Positions 32,715 to 44,083 of a DNA stretch of 64,000 nucleotides are shown piece by piece. A model generated the notes under the pieces. That model made no database searches, had not been told where the DNA came from, and worked only from the letters and a program-made list of their open reading frames with translations. Made by a program: the position numbers and the translations under genes. The DNA comes from Botryotinia globosa (Eukaryota > Ascomycota > Leotiomycetes > Helotiales > Sclerotiniaceae), in NCBI GenBank assembly GCA_014898425.1, contig RCSZ01000009.1, forward strand, positions 930,001-994,000. Reading direction: 5' to 3'. Position 1 is the first letter of the stretch. Each line of letters opens with the position of its first letter.

Positions 32715-33818
32715 ATGGGTCTCCTCAAGGTCACATACAAGGTGCACAGGTCGCAACTTAGCTATTCCTCAGAGAATCGCGAGTCAAAATTCAACATCAA
32801 ACCAAAGCAAATGATCTCGAAGGTCAGATCCTCAAGACTGTTTTCAGAGATCAAGACACTTGTAAAGAGAGAGAAAGTAATGTTTGGACCAAGGACCTGG
32901 ATGGACCATTGGAAAGACAATGTCCCTATCATATCGGCTTCCAAGGAGTTTTATGGACTTCCACAAGCTGTTGTCGAACTCTTGTGGACCTATATCATTG
33001 AAAGCGACGAGAAGAGACAAACCTATTATATGAAGCCAAGTCTGATGGAGAGTGCGTATCATTATGATTCCTGTAAGGGAGATTCAACTGGAAGGTTTAA
33101 GGTTCAGATGACTGGAGCTCGTACCTTACTGCGAATCAATAGCTTCTCTCGTTCACTTGCACTAAAGAAATTTTGTGGAACTCTTCCTATTTTCCATGTG
33201 CCATTTGAGGGCAACGGAATCCTTCGCTTCGATCCAGAAAGAGACATCATACACATGCAGGATTTTAATCATCTCGCTTGCCAAATGACCCGAACGGGTA
33301 GAATGGGTCCAATGCCCAATTGGGACTATGAATATTTTACCCATTCCACTGCTTTAGAACTCTTGAAATTTCATCCAGAATTTCATCATATGAGAAATCT
33401 CATATGCGTGAAAGAGTGGAGGAGAAAGTCTCGCCCCTTTAAAAAACGCAAAATAATTCTAAACACCCATCAACTAACTCGGCTCTTCAAAGAATTATGG
33501 AACATACACAAATTGCCTGGCTCGACATGGCAACATTCTACGTCGATACAGAATCTTGTTATTGATTACAGCTCCTTGTGTAAATCTATAATCGTCATCC
33601 ATAAATTAATGGACAAGGAAAATACCAACACAGTTGGCGACAGCAGGATGCCTGAATTCACAGCTGAATTTGGGCCCGTATCAGATTTCTTCAGATTCTT
33701 GCGCGAAGTTGGTAATGTCCAAAATCTTCGCGTTGGAAAAGATAAATGGCACAAACTTTCTAATGACGAACTTTTTAATACTCTGCTGGAGGGCCAATCT
33801 GTTCTGCTTGATTTATAA
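32715..33818 (+). CDS. Hypothetical protein, probably 2EXR-like
   Basis: Single exon of 367 residues. The frame is open upstream only from a TTG, so the ATG at 32715, which follows a pyrimidine-rich leader (TTCAAAAATGGG), is the start. The segment at residues 79-100 (FYGLPQAVVELLWTYIIE) has the pattern of the 2EXR start, and ILRFDPERDIIHMQDFNHL matches the later '.fnp..D.iy' part of that family. This is pattern recognition, not a search result. It shares its type with the genes at 28.1 and 30.6 kb, suggesting a local family cluster. Function unknown. Confidence 0.65.
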   Translation: MGLLKVTYKVHRSQLSYSSENRESKFNIKPKQMISKVRSSRLFSEIKTLVKREKVMFGPRTWMDHWKDNVPIISASKEFYGLPQAVVELLWTYIIESDEKRQTYYMKPSLMESAYHYDSCKGDSTGRFKVQMTGARTLLRINSFSRSLALKKFCGTLPIFHVPFEGNGILRFDPERDIIHMQDFNHLACQMTRTGRMGPMPNWDYEYFTHSTALELLKFHPEFHHMRNLICVKEWRRKSRPFKKRKIILNTHQLTRLFKELWNIHKLPGSTWQHSTSIQNLVIDYSSLCKSIIVIHKLMDKENTNTVGDSRMPEFTAEFGPVSDFFRFLREVGNVQNLRVGKDKWHKLSNDELFNTLLEGQSVLLDL

Positions 33819-34534
33819 AAACTCGTTGGTCGAGCAATTTGTTGGTATGTTTCACCAATGGAGTGTACAGCAGTTGAAATTTAGGTGACAGTCAAATACG
33901 ATCTATGGTAGCAAATTGACTTTGATGTAATGGATAGTGGGAAAGATAAGAAGTGGACGAGGGGAGACGGATAGAGCAAGGGGCTTGAGAGATGAAAAAA
34001 GAATGATGGAAGATGGAAGATGGGCTAAACGGTCATATTAGCTACGGCGCTCTGGGTATGGCAGTGGAAACCTCTGATACTCACTCAATTTCTTACTCAA
34101 TTTTGTCTTCCGAAAATGGCAGGATGTCTTCGACTTCGCATAATAAGCAGGAGATTTTGGGGTTGGTTTACTCTGGAACACAGGGCCATCTGTACGCAAA
34201 AGCTGTCGACTACTTTACTAGAAGAAATGCGAGCAATATGCAGGTCACATATCCAAATACACACAGCGCTTGACAGAGTAGCAAAACCATTTTATTATTA
34301 TTACTGTGCTATGCATTAGCCGCATCCATCACTTATAAACTTTACAATCCGCGTTGCAAAGATTTGCACACATATATGAGTGGAGATTACGCATCAACCG
34401 TCATTCCCTAGATGACTTCCCAAACCACAATAAGCCGAATCAAACCGCAAATTCGAAAGTCGCAATCGCAATCATCATTTCTCCCTCAAAACATCATATT
34501 CATCTCCATCTTCATCCATCATCCATCTCCAACT
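33819..34534. other. Intergenic region
   Basis: A 95-codon ATG frame lies at about 34010-34273, without family features. Pyrimidine-rich DNA near 34480-34530 precedes the stop of the next (minus-strand) gene. Nothing else is seen. Confidence 0.45.
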
Positions 34535-35230
34535 TCACTCCCACCCAAACTCTCTCGGATCCAACCTCTCGGTCCCCCTCCTCCACTCCCTCAACTCCCA
34601 CTCCGGCGCCGCCACCCTATTATAAATCCTCGTTCCTTGTCCATATGCAGTCCACACCGCCCTCAAATACCACGGCCACTGCGTCGGAAAATATCCTTGC
34701 AAATCCACCCATTCCAGTCCTCGAAATCTGGCAATCGCCCATATGAATCCGAGACATTCACCTACACCTCGTCGATACCCATGGCTATCGCGTCCGCTCA
34801 TGTCGGCGTCGAAAATTATGGTGAGGGAGCGGAGAGAGGGGGTGCAGTGGGAGAGGCGCTGGAGCAATGTTACCCAGGAGTGTAGCTCAGCGAATGTGGA
34901 GGCGTCGCCGAGGGAATCGCCGAGGGTGTCGTTGAGGTGTGGGAGAGAGGTGATGCGACCTAGGTGGGGAGAGGGAGCGAGAGTTAGGTGGGTGATGTTG
35001 GAAGGGGGAAGTTGGTCGAGAAAGTTGGTGAAGGCTATGGGGTTGGTTATGGTGTAGTGCGTATTTTGAATTGGGGTTGGAATTGGAGGCGAGGTGTTTG
35101 GTGTGGTTGATGGAGCTGGATTCATGGTTGAGTTTGTGGGTTGTTGTGGGTGGTAGATTTGAAGAGAGAGTTTGGAGATGCCCGCGCTGAGAATTTGGTC
35201 TGGGGAAAAAGAGGAAGAAGAGGAAGCCAT
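34535..35230 (-). CDS. Hypothetical protein with a leucine-rich segment
   Basis: Single exon of 231 residues from the ATG at 35230. After a Ser/Pro/Thr-rich first 65 residues, the segment FTNFLDQLPPSNITHLTLAP, a long acidic helix (FAELHSWVTLLQRLSHCTP) and SLRSLTIIFDADM follow. This resembles the second half of fungal F-box/2EXR proteins. It ends in a Trp/Arg-rich tail. It may be a truncated member of the 28-34 kb family or an independent small protein. The plus-strand frames opposite it are shadows. Confidence 0.6.
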   Translation of the reverse strand: MASSSSSFSPDQILSAGISKLSLQIYHPQQPTNSTMNPAPSTTPNTSPPIPTPIQNTHYTITNPIAFTNFLDQLPPSNITHLTLAPSPHLGRITSLPHLNDTLGDSLGDASTFAELHSWVTLLQRLSHCTPSLRSLTIIFDADMSGRDSHGYRRGVGECLGFIWAIARFRGLEWVDLQGYFPTQWPWYLRAVWTAYGQGTRIYNRVAAPEWELREWRRGTERLDPREFGWE

Positions 35231-37098
35231 CCCTCTTGTTGTGAAGTGGAGTTGAGGTCTTGGTATGATGCTTAAATAGTTGGTAATAATGAATAGATCG
35301 TTGTCTTAATACCACCGTTTCCCATGTGGAGGAGCAGAGTGAATACTTTGTATTTTTCTTTGACAAATTCGAAAGGTGGAAGATTCGATGGAGCTTTTTG
35401 TTGAGAATTCCTTTCCAGATACTTGGAATACAACTCTAGCTAGACTCAATCGTGTTCCATAGTTCAAATAAAACTCCTAGATGTCGTTGTGTTTGAGTTC
35501 TTTGGTCTGAGTACATATGAAGAAATTACAGTTCGACCACAATACAAATCAAGTCGGAGACGTTTGTTGTTGAGGTGATCGGGTGTAGGGTGTAATGTCT
35601 TCGGCCGAGAACCTCCTCACAGATTCCTCCCATCTGTTCGACTCCGAATTCACTTTTGAATCTTTCAACTTACAAATTGTTGAACTAATACAGGGATGTT
35701 TAATCTTTTATGTAAAAAGTTATATTCAATAATTCAAGAATAGCTTGGGCAGACTAATGGCGTCCATCCCTATATAACAAAGTTCTAGGATTTGTCAAAG
35801 AACTCACTCAATCTTGAAGATGAACTCTGACAATCTGCCCTCAGATGTCTATCTATACTTAGTCTAACATATTGAACCTTTTAAGCATAATATTGAAATG
35901 CTATATAGTGTTCATCTTCTGATCTGCCCAAGATTATTTGCTATCTGGTCAGAATAATGACTAGTATTTTTTCAGCCTACATACATACACACAACACGAT
36001 ACCTAGTGCTCACAGTTTGGAATCTATATGATTGGAAATTCTTTTGAGACAGCATGCAAAGTGAGAAACCTAACTGCTTATGCCTAGGGAACAGAAATCT
36101 AGCCTTGAATCCTACAGAAGTCTAGCAAAGAACCAATGTGAAAAACTTGTCAAGGAAGATCTAGAATATGAGATACGTGCAGTTCTTCTTTCTTTTCTTC
36201 TGATTCTCACTGAGTAAGAAAAATTATAATGTTTGTAGAGAGAGATTCTTATTTGCAGACTTCAATAAGACCATATCCCTGTTGATGTGCAGATGAAATA
36301 CCTGCACGTTGCAGATATGATCTTCGCGCGAGCGGCTGATTTGTTGGTACTATTAGAGGTGCAAGAGATTTACTCAGTGCTGCAGTTGTGGAACTTGGTG
36401 CTCTGATGAATGATATTGCCATGGATTTACTGTTGATGAGTTCCCAAGTACGAATAGGGATTATCTGGACAAGCCTGCCTAGGGTCTTCAAGTAATAAGT
36501 TCTCCTCGCGTTTTAAGCAAATTGGCGTTCCCCGTAGTTGCTCTCATTCTCATGGAAAGATTGAACCTAACTTGACTGCAAGTTCGGCGCTCAATATTAT
36601 TCTTGATGGTTAGACTCCCTGGATTCGTCCCTTGGGTATTCGGCACTGTCAGATTCGCGGTCTCTATTGCGTAATTCTACGGGCTCTTGTATCTCGATGA
36701 CTTCAACGAGGCGAATCGTGATATTGAGACAGCTGCTTCTTTGACAGAGGTACAACTACAATGGAAGATATTTCCGTTGGTTGATTTGGAGAGAAGATGC
36801 AGATAGGTGATGTTGTTTGTGAACTCTTTTTTGATCCGGCAAATGTGAAGCAATGCTGTAAGGAGGCTGCCGTTGAAACATAGCCCTTGATCACGAAGGT
36901 TTCAGCGAAAGATAATCGAGAGCTTTGGAAAGTTCAATTTATGCTTCACCAATATTAAGTTCGTCTCTTGAAATACTTCATTTGACGTTGACTAAGGTAT
37001 CATGTGGATGTTACCCCACTGCCCCACCATTACACTCATTTTCTGCGGACAGATTGCAGTATATATTATTAAACATGATCACGCTCGTCATTAAAGTT
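35231..37098. other. Intergenic region
   Basis: No gene could be supported. A minus-strand frame at 36249-36491 begins at TTG and reads like a short basic peptide without a family. The tRNA gene begins at the right end. Confidence 0.5.
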
Positions 37099-37197
37099 GG
37101 CACTTTGGCGGAGTGGTTAACGCGATGCCCTGCTATTGTATTATTACAAAGTCAGGCATTTCCCTCGGGAGCGAGTGTTCGAATCACTCAGGTGTCG
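37099..37197 (+). tRNA. tRNA-Ser (anticodon GCT) with an 18-nt intron
   Basis: A full cloverleaf can be drawn. The acceptor stem GGCACTT (37099-37105) pairs with AGGTGTC (37190-37196), with discriminator G. The D arm has GCG/CGC around AGTGGTTAA. The anticodon stem ATGCC (37125-37129) pairs with GGCAT (37155-37159). The loop is CT-GCT-A, and an 18-nt intron (37136-37153) sits after position 37, the canonical site. A long variable arm (CCC/GGG, 37160-37172) is diagnostic of a class II tRNA, and the T arm is GAGTG/CACTC with TTCGAAT. Internal A-box (TGGCGGAGTGG) and B-box (GTTCGAATC) promoters are present. It decodes AGC/AGU serine codons. Confidence 0.93.
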
Positions 37198-37202
37198 TTT
37201 TT
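37198..37202 (+). terminator. Pol III terminator (T5)
   Basis: Five T residues follow the tRNA discriminator base directly. Confidence 0.75.
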
Positions 37203-38715
37203 GTTTTGGTTTCTTTTTGAACTTTTCAAGGGCAGTTACTCTTTCCCGTAATTTTTTCCCCAATTATTGATGGATGGGTGGGATGATTTGGGCTGGGTGA
37301 TTGTGCTTTTATTACATATAATGAGAGTCAAAAATAAAACAAAGGAGCGAGGTTTGCTTTTGATAGTAGTAATCGTTTTTTCTTACTAAAAACAGACCTT
37401 CTACGCAAAAAGTGATCGTGCAGACGCGTCTAAATACACGCCCTCTACAGTACTAATTATTTTGACACATTCAAGAATTTGACAGAATCATTCTCATTTA
37501 TCACACATTTATTATTGTTTGTTAATAACCCACTCAAGAAATTAGATATTCATTTTTATCGTTAAACCTGAGTTTCCTATAATATTATATATATTACTCG
37601 CTCTCAAAAGAAAGAACTCCGTGTTGAGGGAGGGCCTTATTAGTTCTGTGATCCCACTCCTTGGGTCTTGGACTCACTACTCAAGGCTTCCAAAAAAGCT
37701 TTGCTTCACACTGACAGTCTCACAGAGGATCACAAGACAGATTTGTTGCAACCAAACAAGAATTAGTTATTAATCAAAGACACCGATCTCTTCGTTGACA
37801 GTCTGATATCAGAATCTCTTTTCACCAATACTTTGAAAACGTGTTGATTATATGATACAGTCTCGGATACACTCTTTATGGGCTTCAAATCTGACAGGTT
37901 CAGCTGACAGAATCGATATCATGTGTCGCTGGCTGCCATTCGAGTTTCTTTCCTGCGATACTTCGTTATCGTTGGATTTCCTAGCAGCTTTCTCTCTTCC
38001 GCAACTATTCCATCAATTTCCTCGACATTTTGGTCGTGGACATTATATTATATATCTTACTTATGACCAGAACACACTACCTAGGTAAATTGACATGGGG
38101 CTAACATGTCAGGAATGAAGCTAGCTATAATGTTTCACGTGCATGATATAATTCTCCGACCAATGGGAAACCAACGGACAACCTCAATACGAACAAAGTT
38201 TGGATGAAACATTCTTGTTGCGTTGCCCTGTGTCCTATCCCTACATATGCAAACTTTAACTCTACGACCCCCTACCCCTAATATTATATACGAAGTAGTT
38301 CCACGTCGAAGCAATGATATTGATCAGGTTTCGACTTCTTATCTTTAGCGCATCTTCTCACTCATCTTCTAGTCAAAAGTGGGTGGTTAATGGAACAAAC
38401 TGTCACAAACGGACATTCCATACAATCCCGTCAGAATAGATGTCAAATTCTCTCTTGAGTGTATGTAAAAGATTTATCTCTCCAGGCGCAACATTCGTCA
38501 GCAATCCCACGTCCAAGGGATGCTAATTAGAGCACTTTCAAAACTCTATTTCTCGGAGATTATCGGTCTTAGGATTACACACGCGATACCACTCTCTCAG
38601 AGAACCTAGGTTGGTGACAGTTCTAAGAGGACTCACTATTGTGAAGCCTCGTGACATCACTTCCCATACAAACCCTGATATCTGTCGGACGACCACTGGA
38701 TTCCAAAACGAGACT
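37203..38715. other. Intergenic region and permease promoter
   Basis: No gene recognised. It holds one TACCTAGGTA palindrome (38078-38087). The permease frame is open 5' of its ATG only from a TTG. Confidence 0.5.
38078..38087. repeat. TACCTAGGTA palindrome
   Basis: Perfect 10-bp palindrome, about 630 bp upstream of the permease start. Confidence 0.6.
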
Positions 38716-40542
38716 ATGAATATTCCAAAGATTGACGACATTTCGTCGTCCAATGTCACCATCTACGAGTCGGATATTATTCCCAACGTGACAACGAGTC
38801 AAGATGACGGGGAAAATCACGATATGCGCCGTAAATTCACTCTCTGGTCAATCCTGGGGGAAGGGTTCTCTCTCACAAACTCATGGTTTGGAATTTCGAG
38901 TGCTTTGATCACAGGCATAGATTCTGGCGGCCCTGCCCTGTTTGTGTATGGAATACCTCTTGTTGCATTCGTGAGTGTTTTTGTTGGATGTTCGTTATCA
39001 GAATTGGCAAGTGCTATGCCAAACGCTGCAGGACAACATTTTTGGGTGATGGAACTGGCTCCCAAGAAATATGCCAGGCCTTTGTCATTTGTGACCGGAT
39101 ACTGTGCATGGGCTGGGTCCCTATTTGCATCAGCTAGTGTATCATTAGCAGTTGCATCAGCAGCAGTTGGATGTTGGCAATTGAATCACTCGGATTTGTG
39201 AGTTTTCCAAGTAGAGTTTGTCTTCGGTTCACAGTCATAGACTAACTCGTTACTAGTATTATTCATGAATTGCACATCTTTATTGCATATCAAGTAGTCA
39301 ATCTATTTACTTTTCTATTCAATTGTTACGGTAGAATTTTGCCGACACTTGGGACCATTACTCTTTATATGTCTTTAATTTCCTTTGGGATTATTCTTCT
39401 TTCTGTGCCATCACAAGCCCCAACACATCAAGACATCAAGTTTGTCTTTGCAACCTTCGTTAACAATACGGGTTGGTCAAACAATGGTATTGCGTTTATT
39501 GTCGGCCTCGTAAACGCAAATTGGGCATTTTCTTGTCTTGATAGCGCTGTGCACCTAGCAGAAGAAGCTCATCAACCAGAAGTAGTAATCCCAATTTCAA
39601 TCATGGCTACCATAGCAATTGGATTCACGACTGCATGGTTTTTCGTTATTGCGATGTTCTTCAGTCTCAACAACTTTGATGCTGTTGTTGGAACGCTTAC
39701 AAAAGTGCCAATTCTGGAATTGTTCCATCAGTCAGTCGGAAATCGATCTGCTGCAATATTTCTCGAGTCTCTCATCATGGCAACTGGAATTGGTTGTCTG
39801 ATTGCATGTCATACTTTGCAATCCCGACTTTGCTGGACTTTTGCTCGAGATGGAGGTGTTCCGTTTCACCGATCTCTAGCCAAGATTAATTCCACTTTAG
39901 ATGTCCCGTTTCGAGCACATGCCATGAGCGCAACAGTCGTCGCTATACTTGGATGTTTGTATCTACTATCAACAACTGCTTTCAACAGGCGAGTCTGACA
40001 CGATCCACACATAAGTAGTGCTCAGTTCTAACACTTCCCACAGCATGATCATTGGCTGTATTGTCCTCCCATATATCTCTTATAGCATCCCTCTTCTATG
40101 CTTGCTTCATAAGGGTCGCGATAAAATCTCACATGGACCCTTTTGGCTTGGTAAGTTTGGCTATATTGCCAATCTAGTGACAATCGTTTGGACATTATTT
40201 GCACTCATCATGTAAGTCATCCATTCTATCTTGTTTGGGGAGTATTAACATTATATCTTGCAGGTTCTCATTTCCAATACATCTTCCGGTGACAGCATCT
40301 AGTAAGTATTTATAATAGCGCCATGATGATTCGAGCTTATAATTATAGATATGAATTACATCAGTGTCATTTACTGTGTTTTAGCTTGTATCATTGGCAT
40401 TGATTGGATTTGTCGAGGGCGATTACAGTATCGATACAAATCCTACGAAGAGTCGCAAATGGATTATGAGAGTGAGGAGTCACTGGTGAGATATTCCCAC
40501 AGCAGTGTTATGATTTTGAACATTCTTGCTAATGATGACTAG
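38716..40542 (+). CDS. APC-superfamily amino acid / GABA / choline permease
   Basis: Five exons join in phase: 38716-39197, 39257-39988, 40044-40211, 40264-40301 and 40349-40542, giving about 537 residues. The start (MRRKFTLWSILGEGFSLTNS after a 35-residue N-terminus), GGPALFVYGIP, LSELASAMPNAAGQHFW and LDSAVHLAEEAHQPEVVIP are the signature blocks of the fungal amino acid/choline transporter family, with about 12 membrane helices at the plasma membrane. The substrate cannot be read from sequence. Intron 2 (39989-40043) has a GC donor (AACAG|GCGAGT), required because only this junction restores TAFNSMIIGCIVLPYISYS. The end is uncertain: an extra intron (GTGAGA...GACTAG) after ESL would replace the last 20 residues with a short tail ending near 40563. 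Confidence 0.88.
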
Positions 40543-40900
40543 TTGCACAATCATTCCTCATAAACATTGATGGATTGCAAATCTCAATGCCTCAAGAGCC
40601 TCGAGATTTGGACTTCGTTGTAAATGAGGATCGGAACTAATATCCAGTGCCTCGTAGCATATCGAAGTTGTGTTATCAAGGTCTTTTGGCATCATTCAAA
40701 CTTCAATCACGATTCCAAGGTGGCCGGTTCTCACTGAAAGTATGTAAAAATGGAACAGCACAATAAAATTCCTTAGACTAAGCCTAACTCATCATACTAT
40801 AGCTGCACCACCACCCAGTCCTATCCTACCTCACATGCTACCAACTTTTGTCTATTTACATTCCTGCTCTCAAGCTTCCACTATATCACCTTTGCCATAT
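40543..40900. other. Convergent intergenic region
   Basis: Lies between the tail-to-tail permease and protease genes. It holds their 3' untranslated regions; nothing else is seen. Confidence 0.5.
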
Positions 40901-41890
40901 TTACAAACTAGTCCAGAGGTTGGAGTTGATGTAAGTAATATAGTTGCCAACTCTGGCGTAGACACCAGCGAAATCAGGCTCGGCACAACCTTGACCGAAG
41001 GAGACAAGACCCTGCAAAACACCAGTGGTAGCATCGATAATTGGTCCACCAGAGTCGCCAGAGCAGGAATCCTTGCCACCTGCAGCATATCCTGCACACC
41101 ACATGTTGGTGGTGATATTAGATACGCCATACTCATCTTGGCAGGAAGCACGGGAGATAACTGGAACCGAGACCTTTCTCAAAGTTGATGGCAATGTAGA
41201 TCCGTCCTCACTCAAAAGACCCCTATGTACAAGTTAGCGCTCTTTCCCCAGATGAAATTTACTGGAGTTTCGGAAACACTTACCATCCTGCAACGGTGGT
41301 GGTAGAACCAGCAACGGGATCGGAGCCTTTAGCGGGCAATTTGGCGTAGCTGATGGTGGAGCTGGTTGGGATAGCAGTCGACAAATGCCAGAGCGCAATG
41401 TCGTTGTTGGTGGTGGCGTCATTGTAGGATGGGTGAACTAAAACCTTGCTAACACCAACTTGGGTTCCGCCGGATGCCCAGGTCTATACAAAAGTTAATT
41501 TACATGGATCTCAAATTATGGAATGTGGGTGGTCGGAGTAATCCGAATAGATGCTCGCTCAAATTTTGAAACTGCCAATGAAAGATGAGAACGTACCACA
41601 GTTCCAGCACGAACTTTAACCGAGGAAGCTGCGTAGGTGACAGAGCAATGGGCTGCAGTGAGAATGGTGTAGGCGTTGATCAAGACACCACCACAGAAGT
41701 GAGAGCCGCTGTGGGACAAGCTGACAATGTAGGGGAATTCACCAAGGGCAGCGGTGGTTCCTCCGACAATCTGGGTGGTTCCTGCGATAGTAGTAGCACG
41801 GTTTTCAAGCTCAGCTCCGGTTGGAAGAGCAGCAGCCATTGAGAGGACGGGCATCGCAAGAGCGAGCGCGAAGTTGAGAATTGGTGCCAT
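40901..41890 (-). CDS. Secreted trypsin-like serine protease (S1A)
   Basis: Three exons (41890-41597, 41483-41284, 41222-40901) join in phase, giving 271 residues. A signal peptide (about 20 residues, ending near ALP) and a short propeptide lead to the mature start IVGGTTAALGEFP at residue 41. The catalytic triad is complete: H81 in LTAAHC, D126 in NNDIAL and S222 in GDSGGP. D216, six residues before the serine in KDSCSGDSGGP, is the trypsin specificity residue, predicting cleavage after Lys/Arg. Six cysteines fit three disulfides. The longer open frame starts at TTG, so the ATG at 41890 is the start. Such trypsins are secreted for protein digestion and are common in plant-associated fungi. 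Confidence 0.93.
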
Positions 41891-44083
41891 TGCGAAGGTG
41901 AGGTGGTACAAAGTCGTGCAGTGTTAGGAGGGTACTGGAGATGGAGGAGTGGGTTGGAAGTGCTGATGAGACTGAGAAAGTGGTGATAACTTCAGATTTA
42001 TATTCATGAGAAGCTCGATTTGTGGATCCTCAAATCCAAAGATTTGAGAATTGTCACTTTCCTTTTTTGGGTTCCTCAACAGCTTCATGGTGTCAGATAA
42101 AGAATACAGCTTATCTCCTTCTTAATTCATGGGGTGGGTTCGCTCGGTGAGGAAGAGATTGATATCGTGGTTCAAATCAGTACCATATCGTACCACCCCA
42201 AAGAAGAAGGCGACGGGATATATCAGATCTCCGTGCTCAACTCCCGATGTAGCCTTGTGAAGAGCGCGTAAGTAGTAGCCTATAGAATGGTAGATGTGGG
42301 GATGAAGATATTCAGAATAAGGTTATCTATAGGAAGGGAGTAAAATCACGGGCAAATACTTACATATCTGCCCTTCTCTTCTATAGACCACAGCCCAGAA
42401 CCCAAATAAATCCAAATCGATCTACCTCTCATCCAATTAGGCAGAAAATGTATCCTGTTATCATTATCTCAACTAACATTCCAGACCAATTTCGTCCATA
42501 AACACACTCTCACATACATTTCCCAACTTTCTCCTCTCCCCTCGCACCTCTCCCCTCCTACCCCCTCCCTCAACACACCCACCACTCAAAAGACCACAAA
42601 CCCACCGCAACCATCCATCCATCTTCCCTCTCTCTCCCTCTTTCCCATTCCCCCTACACCTCACCCCACCTCCCCAGCCCAACCCAGCACGCCGTATCCC
42701 AAATTCTTTATCTCTTGGCCCCTTCTACGCCAGCTCTGCAAAAGCTCTAGGACACCTCTTAGCCATCTCTCCAAACCACTCATCCCGAAACTCCCAAGCA
42801 ATACCAAGACCCCGCTACTATTCGCACTCCCACCATGGCCCGTTTGGGAAGGAGCATTTCCCTGCGTGCATTTATCCGGGGTTGGCAAGCGCTTGGCGCG
42901 CCGGCAGTGGAAGGTAGGTGGGGTGTTGGATATTGAGTAGGTGTTGGATACTGAGTAGGTATCCAAACGTGAGATTGTGGTGTGTGTGCGGTTGTGGGAT
43001 TGGGTGGGTGGGTATGTGGGTATGTGGTGGATGGGTTTTGTGATTGTGATTGAAGGAGAATGGAGAATGGAGAATGGAGAATAGATGAAGAATGAGGGGA
43101 GATGATCTGATCTGATCCGATCTGATAAGATGGATTATAGATGATGGATGGTAGATGGTAGATGGTAGATGGTAGATTTCCAATTTCTCCAACTTCCTCA
43201 AAGTCAATCAATACCGAGGGACACAACAAAATGAAGATATAAAATAAACATGACGGTAGCTAGCTATCCACCCACCCGCAATCCCCTCAAATCTTCTCCC
43301 TCGCAGTATTTTCCATTAATTACCTATTCAATTTCGCAAATCTCCAAGGCTTGGGTTTTGCTTGATGAAGCTTAATTGAATGAATGAATGACCAAACAAC
43401 CTTATAAATAATTAATTAATTGAATCTTCAAAGAGGCGATTAATCAATTAATCAATCAATTAATCAATCTACACACATCACACATCACACATCACACATC
43501 ACATACCCATGCAATCACGCTGCCGATATCGTATACAGTATCAGATACAAATTTCACATCCAATAATATCATCCATCGTATCAACTATCAATCAATCTCG
43601 AGGTCAAAATCTTAATTTTGAAAAATACGCTTTCGACTGCTACGATTTAGGAAGGAGAAGTAAGTTATTAACATCATCATCCATGGATCATTATCAAATA
43701 TCATCAAATATCATCAAATATCACATCAGATCATATCCCATTCAATTGCATCAAAATTCTTTTAAAAAGAGAAAATAAAAGCAAAGAGGCAGATGGAGAT
43801 AGATATTCAGAATACAATACATTTGTTAACACTCTCCCTATCCCATCATTTCTGCAATGTAGATTCCAATAAATCCCCATCTTGCTGATTCCTTAACTTT
43901 CTCTCCACGTGAGGAAGAAAAAAAAGAAGGAAAAAAAAAGAAGAAAAAAGTGACATGCATGTTTGACAAAGGTAGGTATATAAAAAAAAGGGCCAGTAGC
44001 CACGAATGAAAATGACAATCCATACATCCTTCCATCGAACAAATATCTAATCTTCTTCGAGTCTCACCGCATATGCCAGAAAT
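41891..44083. other. Intergenic region with simple repeats
   Basis: Holds the protease promoter, pyrimidine tracts (42500-42760), GGAGAAT, GATCTGATCC and GATGGTA repeats (43060-43180), ATTAATCA and CACATCA repeats (43390-43510), and TCAAATATCA repeats (43690-43730). A 33-codon frame at 42835 is not convincing. The right end is the 3' flank of the zinc-finger gene. Confidence 0.5.

Noticed and set aside
36249..36491. 80-codon minus-strand frame
   Set aside because: Opens with TTG and has no recognisable domain; from the first ATG it is only 57 codons.
42835..42936. Short ATG frame (MARLGRSISL...) as a small gene
   Set aside because: Only 33 codons, no splice-supported continuation and no family; it lies in a low-complexity intergenic region.
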